The position numbers and the translations under genes are program-made. Below are positions 53,440 through 62,577 of a stretch of DNA of 64,000 bases, piece by piece (position 1 is the first letter of the stretch; each line of letters starts with the position of its first letter). The notes beneath the pieces were generated by a model. That model saw nothing but the letters and a program-made list of their open reading frames with translations. It was not told where the DNA came from and did not search any database. Location of the stretch: positions 1,883,501-1,947,500 of the forward strand of contig NZ_LN879468.1 of the NCBI RefSeq assembly GCF_001403635.1, given 5' to 3'. Source of the DNA: Clostridium massiliamazoniense (GTDB taxonomy: Bacteria > Bacillota > Clostridia > Clostridiales > Clostridiaceae).

Positions 53440-54870
53440 TTATCTAATTAAATATTCTATATCTTTACCACTTAAAACTAAAATATCTCCCTCCTTTATA
53501 GTAGTTGAGCCCTTAGGAACTAATATATTATTTTTTCGTTTTATCATTACAATAAGTATTTCCTCGGGAATATTTGCATCCATAATAGTTTTATTTACCC
53601 ATTTACTCTCCTTTGTTATATTTACTTCTAGTAAATCAGTATTAATTTCTCCAGTATAATCAGTAAATGTTTTTAGTACTGAACTCTTCTCTTCACTATC
53701 AACTAAGTTTAATAAGTTTGCAATTTTAGGTATAAGAGTTCCTTGTATTGAAACTGAAAATAAAGCTATAAAAAATATTATATGAAATATATCATTTTCT
53801 ATAGAAACCCCATAGGTAGATGCAAGTATTGCAAAAACAACTGATGCAGCTCCTCTAAGACCAACCCAAGATATAAATATTTTTTCCTTTATAGTGAATT
53901 TAAATGGACTAAGTATTATAAATGTAGCTAGTGGCCTTGCAACTAATATCATAAATATGGATATGGATATTGCCATTCCTGTGACGTGTGGTAACTCTGA
54001 TGGAAAAGATAGAAGTCCTAACATAAAAAATAAAGCTATTTGCATAACCCAAGAAATTCCATCAAAAAAGTGAAATATACCTTTTTTATGAGGTATTTTA
54101 CTATTCCCTATTATTATTCCTGCAATGTATACACTCAAATATCCATTTCCACCTAAAAGTTCACTAAATGAATATGAAAGTATTGCAACTGCTATTACAA
54201 ATATTGTGTAAAATCCCTCTATTTCAAAGTTTGAATATCTAAGAATATATACTGCTCCCTTTGCAAGTAAAAAGCCTACAACTAATCCAAAGATGACTTG
54301 TATGAATATCATAGGAATGATTGTGCCTAAACTTAATTCTCCCGAATTTTTTATTATAGTCAATATTGTGAGAGTCATCATATAAGCAATTGGATCATTA
54401 CTCCCACTTTCAACCTCTAAAAGTGATGCTAATGAACCTTTTAAATTTAACTTTTGAGCTCTTAAAATTGCAAATACTGATGCAGCATCAGTAGATGCAA
54501 CCACTGCTCCTATTAAAAGCCCCTCTAATAAGGTTGTCTTTAACACTAAATTGCAAAACAAACCTGTAAGTCCAGCTGTAACTATTACTCCCAAGGAAGA
54601 CATCAATATAGATGGAATCGCTACTGGCTTAGCCATCTTCCAATTGGTTCCGAACCCCCCATAGAACATGATAAAGACTAAGGCTATAGAACATAATTGA
54701 CTAGTTAATTCATAGTTATCAAAATAAATTCCCACTAATCCATCAGAACCAAATAGCATTCCTAAAGCAATAAAGATAAGAAGTATTGGCACACCAAACT
54801 TATATAATACTTTAGTAGAAGTTATACAAATAATTAATACTAAACCACTAATTATCATTAATTCCGTCAT
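53440..54870 (-). CDS. CPA1 K+/Na+:H+ antiporter with C-terminal TrkA-C domain
   Basis: 476 residues: about 12 membrane helices (1-385) with GSDGLVGIYF, AVVASTDAASVFAILR and EVESGSNDPIAYMMT, where the Asp pair is the ion-binding site of NhaP/CvrA-type antiporters. A C-terminal RCK_C (TrkA-C) domain (about 405-476; ITKESKWVNKTIMDANIPEEI, GSTTIKEGDILVLSG) probably senses a cyclic dinucleotide or other ligand. ATG after GGGGGG. Monogenic. Confidence 0.9.
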   Translation of the reverse strand: MTELMIISGLVLIICITSTKVLYKFGVPILLIFIALGMLFGSDGLVGIYFDNYELTSQLCSIALVFIMFYGGFGTNWKMAKPVAIPSILMSSLGVIVTAGLTGLFCNLVLKTTLLEGLLIGAVVASTDAASVFAILRAQKLNLKGSLASLLEVESGSNDPIAYMMTLTILTIIKNSGELSLGTIIPMIFIQVIFGLVVGFLLAKGAVYILRYSNFEIEGFYTIFVIAVAILSYSFSELLGGNGYLSVYIAGIIIGNSKIPHKKGIFHFFDGISWVMQIALFFMLGLLSFPSELPHVTGMAISISIFMILVARPLATFIILSPFKFTIKEKIFISWVGLRGAASVVFAILASTYGVSIENDIFHIIFFIALFSVSIQGTLIPKIANLLNLVDSEEKSSVLKTFTDYTGEINTDLLEVNITKESKWVNKTIMDANIPEEILIVMIKRKNNILVPKGSTTIKEGDILVLSGKDIEYLIR

Positions 54871-54953
54871 ATAATCCCCCCTTTTATTTTTTTATACATC
54901 TATATATATTTCTTACTTAATAATATTAAAACTTACACTTTATTGATCCAAAA

Positions 54954-54995
54954 AAATAAACTAGATGAGGTAACATACTTCATCTAGTTTATTAC
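54954..54995 (-). terminator. Terminator after the creatininase-family gene
   Basis: AATAAACTAGATGA and TCATCTAGTTTATT, 14-bp stem. Confidence 0.8.
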
Positions 54996-55130
54996 TCTAC
55001 TTTAAAATTTTCAGAATATATTATTTAATTATATAAACACCAACAATTTCACCATAATACATAATAAGTTATATAAAAATCTCTATTTATATTATTAATT
55101 AACATATATCTATTATTTTATTTACTTAAT

Positions 55131-55883
55131 TTACATTCCAAACTCCTTGTTAATTATTTTTATCATTCCTTCTAAAGCTTCTTCAACTATTAAATCACCC
55201 TTTTCTTTAGAACTAGTTCTACCTATTGATAAAAGTCCTGACTTTGGTACTAAATTAGTTGGTATTGGATATACTTGATAATTTGGAACTTCTTCTATTT
55301 TTTCATCTATTAATCTTTCCATATGAACAGCTTCTGGTTTAAAAGTTAAAATTAAAGATGTTTCTGTAATAGCAGCATGTTCTAACGCCCACCCTGGGAA
55401 TTCAACTTCATCAAAAACTTTATCAATAGTTTTTTGAGTTATTAAATCCCACCAACTCATCATTATAATTTTTGTTCCTTTAGGCATAGTTCTACTTACT
55501 AAGTCTATTGCTTCTAGTAAAAATGCTTGATTTTCAAAGTGAGAATTTATTAAAACTATCTTTTTAACACCATCTCTTATCAATTCTTCTATAATATCTT
55601 TTACTAATGCTATTAGTGTTGTTCCATTTAAATCTATTGTACCTGGAAATAATGGCCCTCCTCCAGATGTAGGTTGAGATTTATATCCATAATTTATAGG
55701 TGGCATCACTATTCCATTTACTTTATCTGCTAAAAGCTTAGAAAATCCCTCTGATATTATTGTATCTGTATAAAGTGGTAAGTGAGGTCCATGTTGCTCT
55801 ACAGATCCCACAGGTAATATTACTATATCTTTATCCTTTCTTTCATTAAATTCATACCATGTCATATCCTGCATTAAAGTCAT
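55131..55883 (-). CDS. Creatininase-family amidohydrolase
   Basis: About 250 residues. Metal ligands in LPVGSVEQHGPHLPLYTDT (Glu, His, Asp), INSHFENQAFLLEA and the Glu in HAAITETSL are all present. Family members hydrolyse creatinine or cyclic amides in sugar and cofactor pathways; no partner gene here. ATG at 55883 with GGAGGA upstream preferred over the TTG just before it. Confidence 0.88.
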   Translation of the reverse strand: MTLMQDMTWYEFNERKDKDIVILPVGSVEQHGPHLPLYTDTIISEGFSKLLADKVNGIVMPPINYGYKSQPTSGGGPLFPGTIDLNGTTLIALVKDIIEELIRDGVKKIVLINSHFENQAFLLEAIDLVSRTMPKGTKIIMMSWWDLITQKTIDKVFDEVEFPGWALEHAAITETSLILTFKPEAVHMERLIDEKIEEVPNYQVYPIPTNLVPKSGLLSIGRTSSKEKGDLIVEEALEGMIKIINKEFGM

Positions 55884-55886
55884 CAA

Positions 55887-56411
55887 TATTCCTCCTTAAC
55901 AAATTCAATATTAATTAATACTATCACAATTCAATTACATAATGATTATACACTCTGTTTAATTATTTTTACTAATTTTAATTTTGTATAACACATATAA
56001 AAATTTTATCTATTTATGGTACAGTTCTCCGTAACAATTTCAAGTGCGTTTTTTCTAAATTACTCTTTTCAATTCTATTTTCCCTAATTTTAATTTTTGA
56101 ATAATATGAATATATCTCCTTTATAAACTCTTTTTACTCTTAAATTCAACATTATATGAAATAAGCTAGATAAAATAGATTACTATCTTGTCTAGCTTTA
56201 TTCTTAATCATTCTAAAGTTTAAATTTAGTGTCTCTTAATATGTCTCTCAATTTATCTTCCCTCTAATAATTCTTTTCTATAATAGTACAACAATACTTG
56301 AATAATTTTACAGTTTGATAAAATAAAAAACATTTATGATAAAGCCTTATTATAATTAAGTTTCCACACAAAACAACAGCAAGGAGTATACATAAATGTT
56401 TCACATATTAA
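55887..56411. other. Intergenic region with terminator
   Basis: About 525 bp without a gene. AATAAGCTAGA...TAGA and its complement TATCT...TCTAGCTTTATT (56160-56203) form a terminator-like hairpin about 210 bp downstream of the ABC permease stop. The rest is AT-rich upstream sequence of the creatininase gene. Confidence 0.55.
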
Positions 56412-58010
56412 TTATAATATTTCCTCAATATTTTTTATATTATTAATATGCATAACTCTAAGAATACCTATTATAACTAAATTAATGATAATACTCACAA
56501 ATATATAACTTAAATCTTGAGATAAATATATAAGTGTTAAAACTATAGCTGATAAAGTAAATCCTCCAATTATTCCAACGATTACTGTAATTCCCTCCTT
56601 AATAACTTGTACTTCATTTGTCCATTCAAAGTTTATATTTCTTAAATTTACAAATATACCCCATTCTGCAACAAACAAAGCAAAAATAAGTTGAGTAATT
56701 ATATTAATAATAATTCTTGAAAAAGATAGATTATAACTTAAAGAGAAAATTAATGATGATATTATTGCTGCTGGAATTGTTATAGTTAAATTAACAAGCA
56801 TCTTAGACTTAATAATAATATTCCCTGTAATAGGAATACTTTTCATTATCCATGCAGTATCTCCTTCCAAAGATATGGAAGCATAAGTTGTACATGATAA
56901 TGATATAAGTAAAACTATTATGTAATTTCCACATCTCATAATAATATTATTAACATCAATATTTAAATTTCTAACTAAAGTTTCAATATTGTCTACTCCC
57001 CCAAAAGCAATAATTATTGAAAAAATCACTGCAAGTGTAGCTCCAATACCACTATTAAATACATAAATAGGTATGAAAAAATAATGCTTTATTTCTTTTC
57101 TATATAAACTCCCCAAAATACTACCACTTGAATATTTCATTTCATTTATATCATTTACTTTTACATTTGACTGTCTAAATATAAAAGCATTTTTTACATA
57201 TACTTTAGCTATAACAATAGCACAAACATGATATATTATGCATATTATTGCTGTTATAATTAAAACAACTAATATATTTTCTCTACGTACTGCTAAATTA
57301 AATATATTTGCTCCAGGTATATACTTTAATATAAGATTTGAAATTGAATCTACAATTTCATTAATGCTACTTCCATGTAAGTTCATATTTACATATATCA
57401 TAGAAGCACACATTATGATAAGTATTAATCCAGTCATAACAAGTATATAAGCCTTTTCTGAAATTTTCATTTTTGTAACTACTGAACTTACTATTAAAGA
57501 AACAATATTGGCAGTACAAACAAATATTAATGAAATTGCCGCTAAACCTATTATCCATATAATCCAGAATATTATTTTGTTATATGTCATAGTAGAATAA
57601 ATAATTCCCATGGGTATCATAATAATTGCACATAAAAATGTATCCATAATAACTATCATATCCGTCTTGCTAAAAACAACATCTTTTACTTTTATAGGAA
57701 ATGACATAAGTATATCATAATCTTTCCCACCATATAAAGTAGTATTTATTTTAAATATACTTTCAATAAATACTACTAATCCTGAAATAGTAAAAGCTAT
57801 TAATGGAATTTTCCTTCCAAATCCAAGCTCTTTTAACCCATAAGCAAATCCACAACTATAACTCATAACAGCAAATATTACTATGAAAGCTATTAGTAGC
57901 GTATTTCTTCTTTGCTTTTTAACCTTTCCTTCACCATGAAAGTATTCTTGTATTTTAAATTGATTTAATAGATTCATTTTCAAGAGATTAAATCTTATAC
58001 TATTTTTCAT
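56412..58010 (-). CDS. ABC exporter permease (ABC_tran_2-like)
   Basis: 532 residues, 12 or more hydrophobic helices. N-terminal FKIQEYFHGEGKVKKQRRNTL, then GGKDYDILMSFPIKVKDVVFSK, a motif of the large clostridial/bacillar ABC-2-type exporters. No solute-binding protein. Overlaps the 3' end of the ATPase gene by 11 bp, so the two are coupled. If the ATPase is not made the permease would be idle. Confidence 0.82.
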   Translation of the reverse strand: MKNSIRFNLLKMNLLNQFKIQEYFHGEGKVKKQRRNTLLIAFIVIFAVMSYSCGFAYGLKELGFGRKIPLIAFTISGLVVFIESIFKINTTLYGGKDYDILMSFPIKVKDVVFSKTDMIVIMDTFLCAIIMIPMGIIYSTMTYNKIIFWIIWIIGLAAISLIFVCTANIVSLIVSSVVTKMKISEKAYILVMTGLILIIMCASMIYVNMNLHGSSINEIVDSISNLILKYIPGANIFNLAVRRENILVVLIITAIICIIYHVCAIVIAKVYVKNAFIFRQSNVKVNDINEMKYSSGSILGSLYRKEIKHYFFIPIYVFNSGIGATLAVIFSIIIAFGGVDNIETLVRNLNIDVNNIIMRCGNYIIVLLISLSCTTYASISLEGDTAWIMKSIPITGNIIIKSKMLVNLTITIPAAIISSLIFSLSYNLSFSRIIINIITQLIFALFVAEWGIFVNLRNINFEWTNEVQVIKEGITVIVGIIGGFTLSAIVLTLIYLSQDLSYIFVSIIINLVIIGILRVMHINNIKNIEEIL

Positions 58011-58718
58011 CTCTATTAAGCTCCTCCATAAATATATTTTCTAATGATAGTTCCTTAGTTAACTCATCTACCCTTCCACACTTCACTAGTCTTCCCTTAT
58101 TAATCATTCCCACCTTAGTGCAAATCTTTTCCACTACTTCTAGAACATGAGATGAGAAAAATATTGTGCTTCCTTCCTTGCACATTTCTTTCATAATAGT
58201 TTTTAAACTAAAAGCTGCCCTAGGATCTAATCCTACAAAAGGCTCATCCATTACAAGTAGCTCGGGTCTATGTATTAAAGCTGCAATAATAGCCACTTTT
58301 TGTTTCATACCATGTGAAAAAGAAGAAATTGTGCTGTTTAGTTTTTTTCAATCTCAAAAACTTCAGCATATTTCTTTACTTGATTACTGCAATCTATAAA
58401 ATCCATTCCATATACATTTCCTACAAAGTGTAAATAATCGATAGCAGTTAAATATTCATATAAATTGGGGTTATCAGGTATATACGCCATTCTTTTTTTA
58501 CATTCATAAGGATTATATTTTATTGATTTTCCAGAAATACTAATATCTCCTTCTTCAAAATCTATTATTCCTGTAATAGACTTAATGGTTGTACTCTTTC
58601 CTGCACCATTATGTCCAATAAAACCAAAAATTTCACCTTTGTTAACATGCAAATTCAAATTATCAACTGCTTTATTTTTACTATCATAAGACTTACTAAA
58701 ATTATTAATGTATAGCAT
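58000..58718 (-). pseudogene. ABC transporter ATPase, frame interrupted at an A7 tract
   Basis: The 5' part (58338-58718, 126 codons) has Walker A GHNGAGKSTTIK and Q-loop region MAYIPDNPNLYEY. The 3' part continues in the -1 frame from 58341: LNSTISSFSHGMKQK carries the ABC signature, and LLVMDEPFVGLDPR is Walker B plus D-loop, then SSHVLE the switch His. Zero frame stops at GAA AAA AAC TAA, right at the junction. One A fewer than expected in the tract (mutation or sequencing error), or -1 slippage at A AAA AAC, would explain it. Length of the joined product is about 238 residues. Confidence 0.85.
58341..58347 (-). promoter_or_regulatory. Slippery heptamer A AAA AAC in the ABC ATPase gene
   Basis: Same 12-mer GAAAAAAACTAA as the tail chaperone shift site at 31764-31775. 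A -1 shift here restores the ATPase frame. Confidence 0.6.
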
Positions 58719-58775
58719 TCTATATTACCTCCCCTTATCAATCCTTTAAACAAGTTTTTCTACTGGTCTAAATTC

Positions 58776-58892
58776 TTAGTACCAAAGCCATGCAAGATCG
58801 ATTACTATTACTATACCAACACCATAATCACCTAATGCTTCGTTTCCTCCAGTAAGTTTTATCATTATAGGATATATATTCCTACATTTCAT
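58776..58892 (-). CDS. 38-residue peptide upstream of the ABC exporter
   Basis: An ATG-started frame with AAAAGAAGATGAA upstream, 57 bp before the ATPase start. The first 14 residues are basic and polar (CRN..PIMIK), then LTGG at 13-16, and a hydrophobic C-terminus GVGIVIVIDLAWLWY. A double glycine followed by a hydrophobic peptide beside an exporter is the look of a small bacteriocin or signal peptide, but the leader lacks the usual double-glycine consensus. It could also be a chance frame. Confidence 0.4.
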   Translation of the reverse strand: MKCRNIYPIMIKLTGGNEALGDYGVGIVIVIDLAWLWY

Positions 58893-58952
58893 CTTCTTTT
58901 ATTTTACTTATTTTAACGTATTTATATTATTATGTAAATGAGTTGTGTATTA

Positions 58953-59114
58953 TTAATTAAAAAAAATTGAAAATAATATTATCTTATCCATCTTATTGAA
59001 ATTTCGAGTCAATATTGCACCACCCCAATAGATAGAAAGGCTTACTATACTCATAATAAAACATATACTTGGCATCAACATTGCCATAACTCTATTTTCA
59101 AATAAGTTAACCAT
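58953..59114 (-). pseudogene. Remnant of an ABC multidrug exporter membrane domain
   Basis: A 53-codon frame: FENRVMAMLMPSICFIMSIV, SLSIYWGGAIL, FNKMDKIILFS. This matches the transmembrane region before the last helices of YfiB/YfiC-type ABC exporters (a motif LMP..M..M...S..I.W.GA). Both the start and the ATPase part are missing. Confidence 0.55.
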
Positions 59115-59318
59115 TATAATTTAAATCGCCTTTCTTCCTTCAATGATTGTGCATTTTATTATAATATCTAAATAAAACTCTGGTGTATCGTGTAAACTTT
59201 ATTTTATATTACTTACATTATGGTAATTCTATGAAACATACTTAGTACCTATTGATGAGAAGATAATACCTATTTGTCTATTACTTAACTTTCTTCCTAG
59301 TATTTTTACCTATAAAAA
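59115..59318. other. Region between the exporter remnant and the rlmH terminator
   Basis: Roughly 200 bp of AT-rich sequence without a recognisable frame, probably further decayed remnant. Confidence 0.3.
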
Positions 59319-59353
59319 TAGTCTTAGACAAATCATATCAATGTCTAAGACTA
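59319..59353 (-). terminator. Terminator downstream of rlmH
   Basis: TAGTCTTAGACA and TGTCTAAGACTA, 12-bp stem followed by TTTTTA on the minus strand. Confidence 0.85.
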
Positions 59354-59445
59354 AAAACCTTATTTATTTAAAGGAAACAGGAAACACGCTACTCACATTC
59401 ATTCGTAGGTGTAAGTTCTCCTGACCAAATCAAAAATTTGGAGGC

Positions 59446-59925
59446 TTACTTATGATACGGTTCATTGTTACTTATTCTAAAAGCTCTATATATTTGTTCT
59501 AAAAGCATTACTCTAAATAATTGGTGTGGAAATGTCATTTTTGAGAAGCAAAGTTTATAGTTTGCTCTTTTTATTACTTCTTGTGAAAGTCCAAGACTTC
59601 CGCCTATTACAAACACTATATTTGAATTTCCTAGTACTCCACAGTTCTCTAAGTGTTTTGAAAATTCTTCTGATGTTATTTCTTTTCCCTTTAAATCCAT
59701 AGCTATTACATAGGAGTTTTCTTTAATTTTTGATAGTATTAGCTGTCCTTCTTTTTCTTTTATTAATTGTTCTTCCTTTTCTGAAGCATTATCTGGTGTT
59801 TTTTCATCTGGAAGTTCTATTATGTTTAATTTGCAGTATCTAGTTAATCTTTTTGAATACTCATTTATGGCATCCTTTAAGTACTTTTCTTTTAATTTTC
59901 CTACAGAAACTACTGTTATATTCAT
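59446..59925 (-). CDS. rlmH: 23S rRNA (pseudouridine1915-N3)-methyltransferase
   Basis: 159 residues, exact family length. SPOUT knot methyltransferase: N-terminal NITVVSVGKLKEKYL, MDLKGKEITSEEF, FVIGGSLGLS (AdoMet loop) and the invariant end LLEQIYRAFRISNNEPYHK. It methylates pseudouridine 1915 in helix 69. The gene often lies near the replication origin in Firmicutes. ATG after GAGGATAG. Confidence 0.97.
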   Translation of the reverse strand: MNITVVSVGKLKEKYLKDAINEYSKRLTRYCKLNIIELPDEKTPDNASEKEEQLIKEKEGQLILSKIKENSYVIAMDLKGKEITSEEFSKHLENCGVLGNSNIVFVIGGSLGLSQEVIKRANYKLCFSKMTFPHQLFRVMLLEQIYRAFRISNNEPYHK

Positions 59926-60074
59926 TATTCTATCCTCATTTCATCTGTTCTCTATTATTAATAAAATTCTTATAATTCACTAAAAATATAAGCCCTAAAA
60001 TCAAATGTTATAACAAAACTCTTTTAGAATTTTATTATAACAAATTTTGATTTATAGAGCTTTTTTACTGTTCT

Positions 60075-60581
60075 TTAATTTGATGAATCTGGTATAGCTG
60101 TTAAATCCCCTAAAGAATTCACTTGCAATTTATAAGCTGGAGTATTTATTATAGTTTGTAATTGTGACATTGTTGGATCTACTCCTCCACCTGTTAATAC
60201 AGAAGCATCACTTTGACTTTGAATTTGCCCAGCTTGGAATAGTGCACTAACTGCTATGGTTACAGGTAACTCTGGAAATTCTTCAGTTGTTACAATTTGA
60301 TTATTTGTTACTAAAGTTCCAGCATTAACATTTGCCTGAGCTGCACTATAAATTGTTGCTGCTTCAGTTTGTACTCTTTTTTGTGCATCTGTTCCTGTAG
60401 TTGGTTTTGCCCAAAAATGCATAGTAACAAGTATTGCTATTAAGAAAAAGGCTCCTATTACTATAATCTTTATTACTAATGGACTCGCCTTTCTCAAATC
60501 TGCATTTTCTTTCTTTACTTCTTCTTGATTACTTACTTCCTCTTGGTTATTTAGTTTTTCCTTACCTTCATTTTCACCCAC
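60075..60581 (-). CDS. Single-pass membrane protein, unknown
   Basis: 168 residues; GTG start with AGGAGGAATTTTC. Charged N-terminus with repeated NQEEV (1-30), one membrane helix (about 33-52; PLVIKIIVIGAFFLIAILVT), then an extracytoplasmic ~115 residues rich in Thr/Gln/Ala (TVQTEAATIYSAAQANV-like) and ending GDLTAIPDSSN. Resembles pilin-like or competence minor proteins only in layout. Function unknown. Confidence 0.65.
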   Translation of the reverse strand: MGENEGKEKLNNQEEVSNQEEVKKENADLRKASPLVIKIIVIGAFFLIAILVTMHFWAKPTTGTDAQKRVQTEAATIYSAAQANVNAGTLVTNNQIVTTEEFPELPVTIAVSALFQAGQIQSQSDASVLTGGGVDPTMSQLQTIINTPAYKLQVNSLGDLTAIPDSSN

Positions 60582-61073
60582 GAAAATTCCTCCTAAGTTT
60601 CTACTTAAATTAATCCTCTATTATTTTAACTATTATAATATTTAAATAATATTACATCAACTGAATTATTTCTCCATTAATTAATATCAATAAATTATTA
60701 TCAATTGATATTTTCTCAATTGATTGTATATTATCTTCTTTTAATAATTATTTTTCTAAATTTAATAATTCAATTTAATTTTTATCTAATATTAATTTAT
60801 CTAAATGATAGATTATTATCAATTAAAAGTTTATTTTTAATTATATTTATTAAATAATTTATTAAAAAAAGTTCTATTTTTATATTAAATTAAAAAATAA
60901 TACCTTTATTCTATTACTTCATTAAAAAAACTTTATTTTTCTTATCTTTATTATTATTTAACATTTTATCAGTTGATAAAATATTAAATTACTCTAATTG
61001 ATAATATAGAAAACTTATTTTATCCTATAGTCATGCAAAGGAAATAATTTTATACATAAGGAGTGTATTAGTT
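60582..61073. other. Very AT-rich intergenic region with repeated palindromes
   Basis: About 490 bp with very little G or C. Near-identical palindromes TATCAATTGATA (60699-60710) and TATCAGTTGATA (60967-60978), plus partial copies near 60714, 60815 and 60995. Upstream of the His/Cys-rich gene. Candidate operator or a bent-DNA region. Confidence 0.45.
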
Positions 61074-61439
61074 ATGGAAACAAAGAAATTGAATCATACT
61101 CATGAAAATTGCAATTGCGGTTGTGATGAACATAAACATAGTGCTGAGGTTTGTCATTGTGGATGTGATGAACATAAGCACACTCATACAGAAACTCACC
61201 ACCACCATGAAGTAAGTGAACATAGTCAAACTTGCCATTGTGGTTGTGAAGAGCATAAACATAGTCATGATACCTTACATCATCACCACGATTCTAGTGA
61301 ACATGCTCAAAGCTGTCACTGTGGATGTGAGGAACATAAACATAGTCATCAGTCACTTCACCATCATCATGATTTAAGCAATCATGCACAAAGTTGCCAT
61401 TGTGGTTGTGAAGAACATAAACACACTCATACTATTTAA
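61074..61439 (+). CDS. His/Cys-rich metal-binding repeat protein
   Basis: 121 residues with 35 His and 15 Cys. Five C.CGC.EHKH units start at Cys13, 27, 54, 81 and 108; the last three repeats have a 27-residue period and are linked by HHHH. No signal peptide. ATG after AAGGAGTG. Composition fits a cytoplasmic store or buffer for nickel, zinc or copper. It is the gene before the urease operon on the same strand, so nickel storage for urease is an attractive inference, comparable in concept to Hpn proteins of Helicobacter but not homologous as far as I can see. Confidence 0.8.
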   Translation: METKKLNHTHENCNCGCDEHKHSAEVCHCGCDEHKHTHTETHHHHEVSEHSQTCHCGCEEHKHSHDTLHHHHDSSEHAQSCHCGCEEHKHSHQSLHHHHDLSNHAQSCHCGCEEHKHTHTI

Positions 61440-61452
61440 TATATTTTTTTAT

Positions 61453-61667
61453 ATGCCGAGATAGCTATATAGGTACAAAATGCTGTGACCATTGAACTAG
61501 TATTAGAAGCTCTTTATTTTGGAACAATAGTTTCATGAAAAAATTTTCACTGTTTGAACAAAGTGAGTTCGGAAATTTTAGAAACTGTTGTAGAAAAAAT
61601 ATTAGAGCTTCTTTACGTAGGTGAGTGGTCACAAATGGTGAACTTATATAGCTAGATAAAAGGCAGA
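61453..61667. repeat. MITE-like long-hairpin repeat, copy B
   Basis: Nearly identical to 14618-14831 over the full length: ATATGCCGAGATAGCTATATA at the left, CTATTGAAC-type interior arms, and TATATAGCTAGATAAAAGGC at the right. It sits between the His/Cys-rich gene and its terminator. Confidence 0.75.
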
Positions 61668-61669
61668 AA

Positions 61670-61708
61670 GGATGTATCTGTAATTTGATACATCCTCTTT
61701 TTTTATAT
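61670..61708 (+). terminator. Terminator after the hairpin repeat
   Basis: GGATGTATC and GATACATCC stem followed by TCTTTTTTT; separates the His/Cys-rich gene from urease. Confidence 0.85.
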
Positions 61709-61933
61709 AAAAAATCTATTTTTCTTTCATTACAATGAATATATTCCATAGAAAAAACAAATATTATTGTGTGAATACTATTATAAATTAAACTTAATTC
61801 ATAAACAGTAAATTTCAATCTAATCACTCTAGGGTTATGTCAATATTTATACTTTATTGGCTCCCTATGAACCAAACCCAAGTAATAATATCTTAATTAT
61901 TATTAGAACTTTTTATACAAAGGAGATACTACT
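61709..61933. other. Urease upstream region
   Basis: About 225 bp with the presumed promoter; no NikR-type palindrome or riboswitch recognised. Confidence 0.4.
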
Positions 61934-62236
61934 ATGAGACTATCAATGAAAGAACAAGAAAAGCTAATGATAGTTGTAGCAGCTGATGTTGCTAGAAGGA
62001 GATTAGCTAAAGGAATCAAATTAAACTATCCTGAATCAGTAGCACTTATTACAGATGCAATCATGGAAGGTGCTAGAGAGGGTAAAACTGTTGAAACTTT
62101 AATGGATGAATGCAGAAAAATCTTAAAAAGAGATGAAGTTATGGAAGGAATTCCAGAAATGATTCATGCAATTCAAGTTGAATGTACTTTCCCAGATGGT
62201 ACTAAACTTGTAACTGTTCATGATCCTATTCACTAA
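61934..62236 (+). CDS. ureA: Urease gamma subunit
   Basis: 100 residues, exact family length. [22 protein letters not shown] at the start and [17 protein letters not shown] in the middle are typical. It forms the trimeric urease base with beta and alpha subunits; urease hydrolyses urea to ammonia and carbamate. ATG with AAAGGAGAT upstream; 17 bp before ureB. Confidence 0.97.
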   Translation: MRLSMKEQEKLMIVVAADVARRRLAKGIKLNYPESVALITDAIMEGAREGKTVETLMDECRKILKRDEVMEGIPEMIHAIQVECTFPDGTKLVTVHDPIH

Positions 62237-62253
62237 TTAAGGAGGCTTAAGTT

Positions 62254-62577
62254 ATGATACCAGGAGAATACAAATTATCACAAAAAGCAATACAATACAA
62301 TGCAGGCAGAGAAGCCACAGATTTAAAAGTAAAAAATACAGGCGATAGACCAGTTCAAGTTGGATCTCATTTTCACTTTTATGAAGTTAATAAAGCTTTA
62401 GATTTTGACAGAGATGCTTCTTATGGTAAGAGATTAGACATACCAGCTGGAACAGCTGTAAGATTCGAACCAGGTGATGAAAAAGTAGTTCATTTAATAG
62501 ACATTGGTGGAGTAAGAAGAGTTTACGGACTTAATAATAAAGTAGATGGATTCCTAGATGAAGGGGGCAAAAGATAA
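62254..62577 (+). CDS. ureB: Urease beta subunit
   Basis: 107 residues, normal length: [38 protein letters not shown] and [12 protein letters not shown] are family hallmarks. ATG with AAGGAGGC upstream. Its TAA overlaps the ATG of ureC (TAATG), so translation of the two is coupled. Confidence 0.97.
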   Translation: MIPGEYKLSQKAIQYNAGREATDLKVKNTGDRPVQVGSHFHFYEVNKALDFDRDASYGKRLDIPAGTAVRFEPGDEKVVHLIDIGGVRRVYGLNNKVDGFLDEGGKR

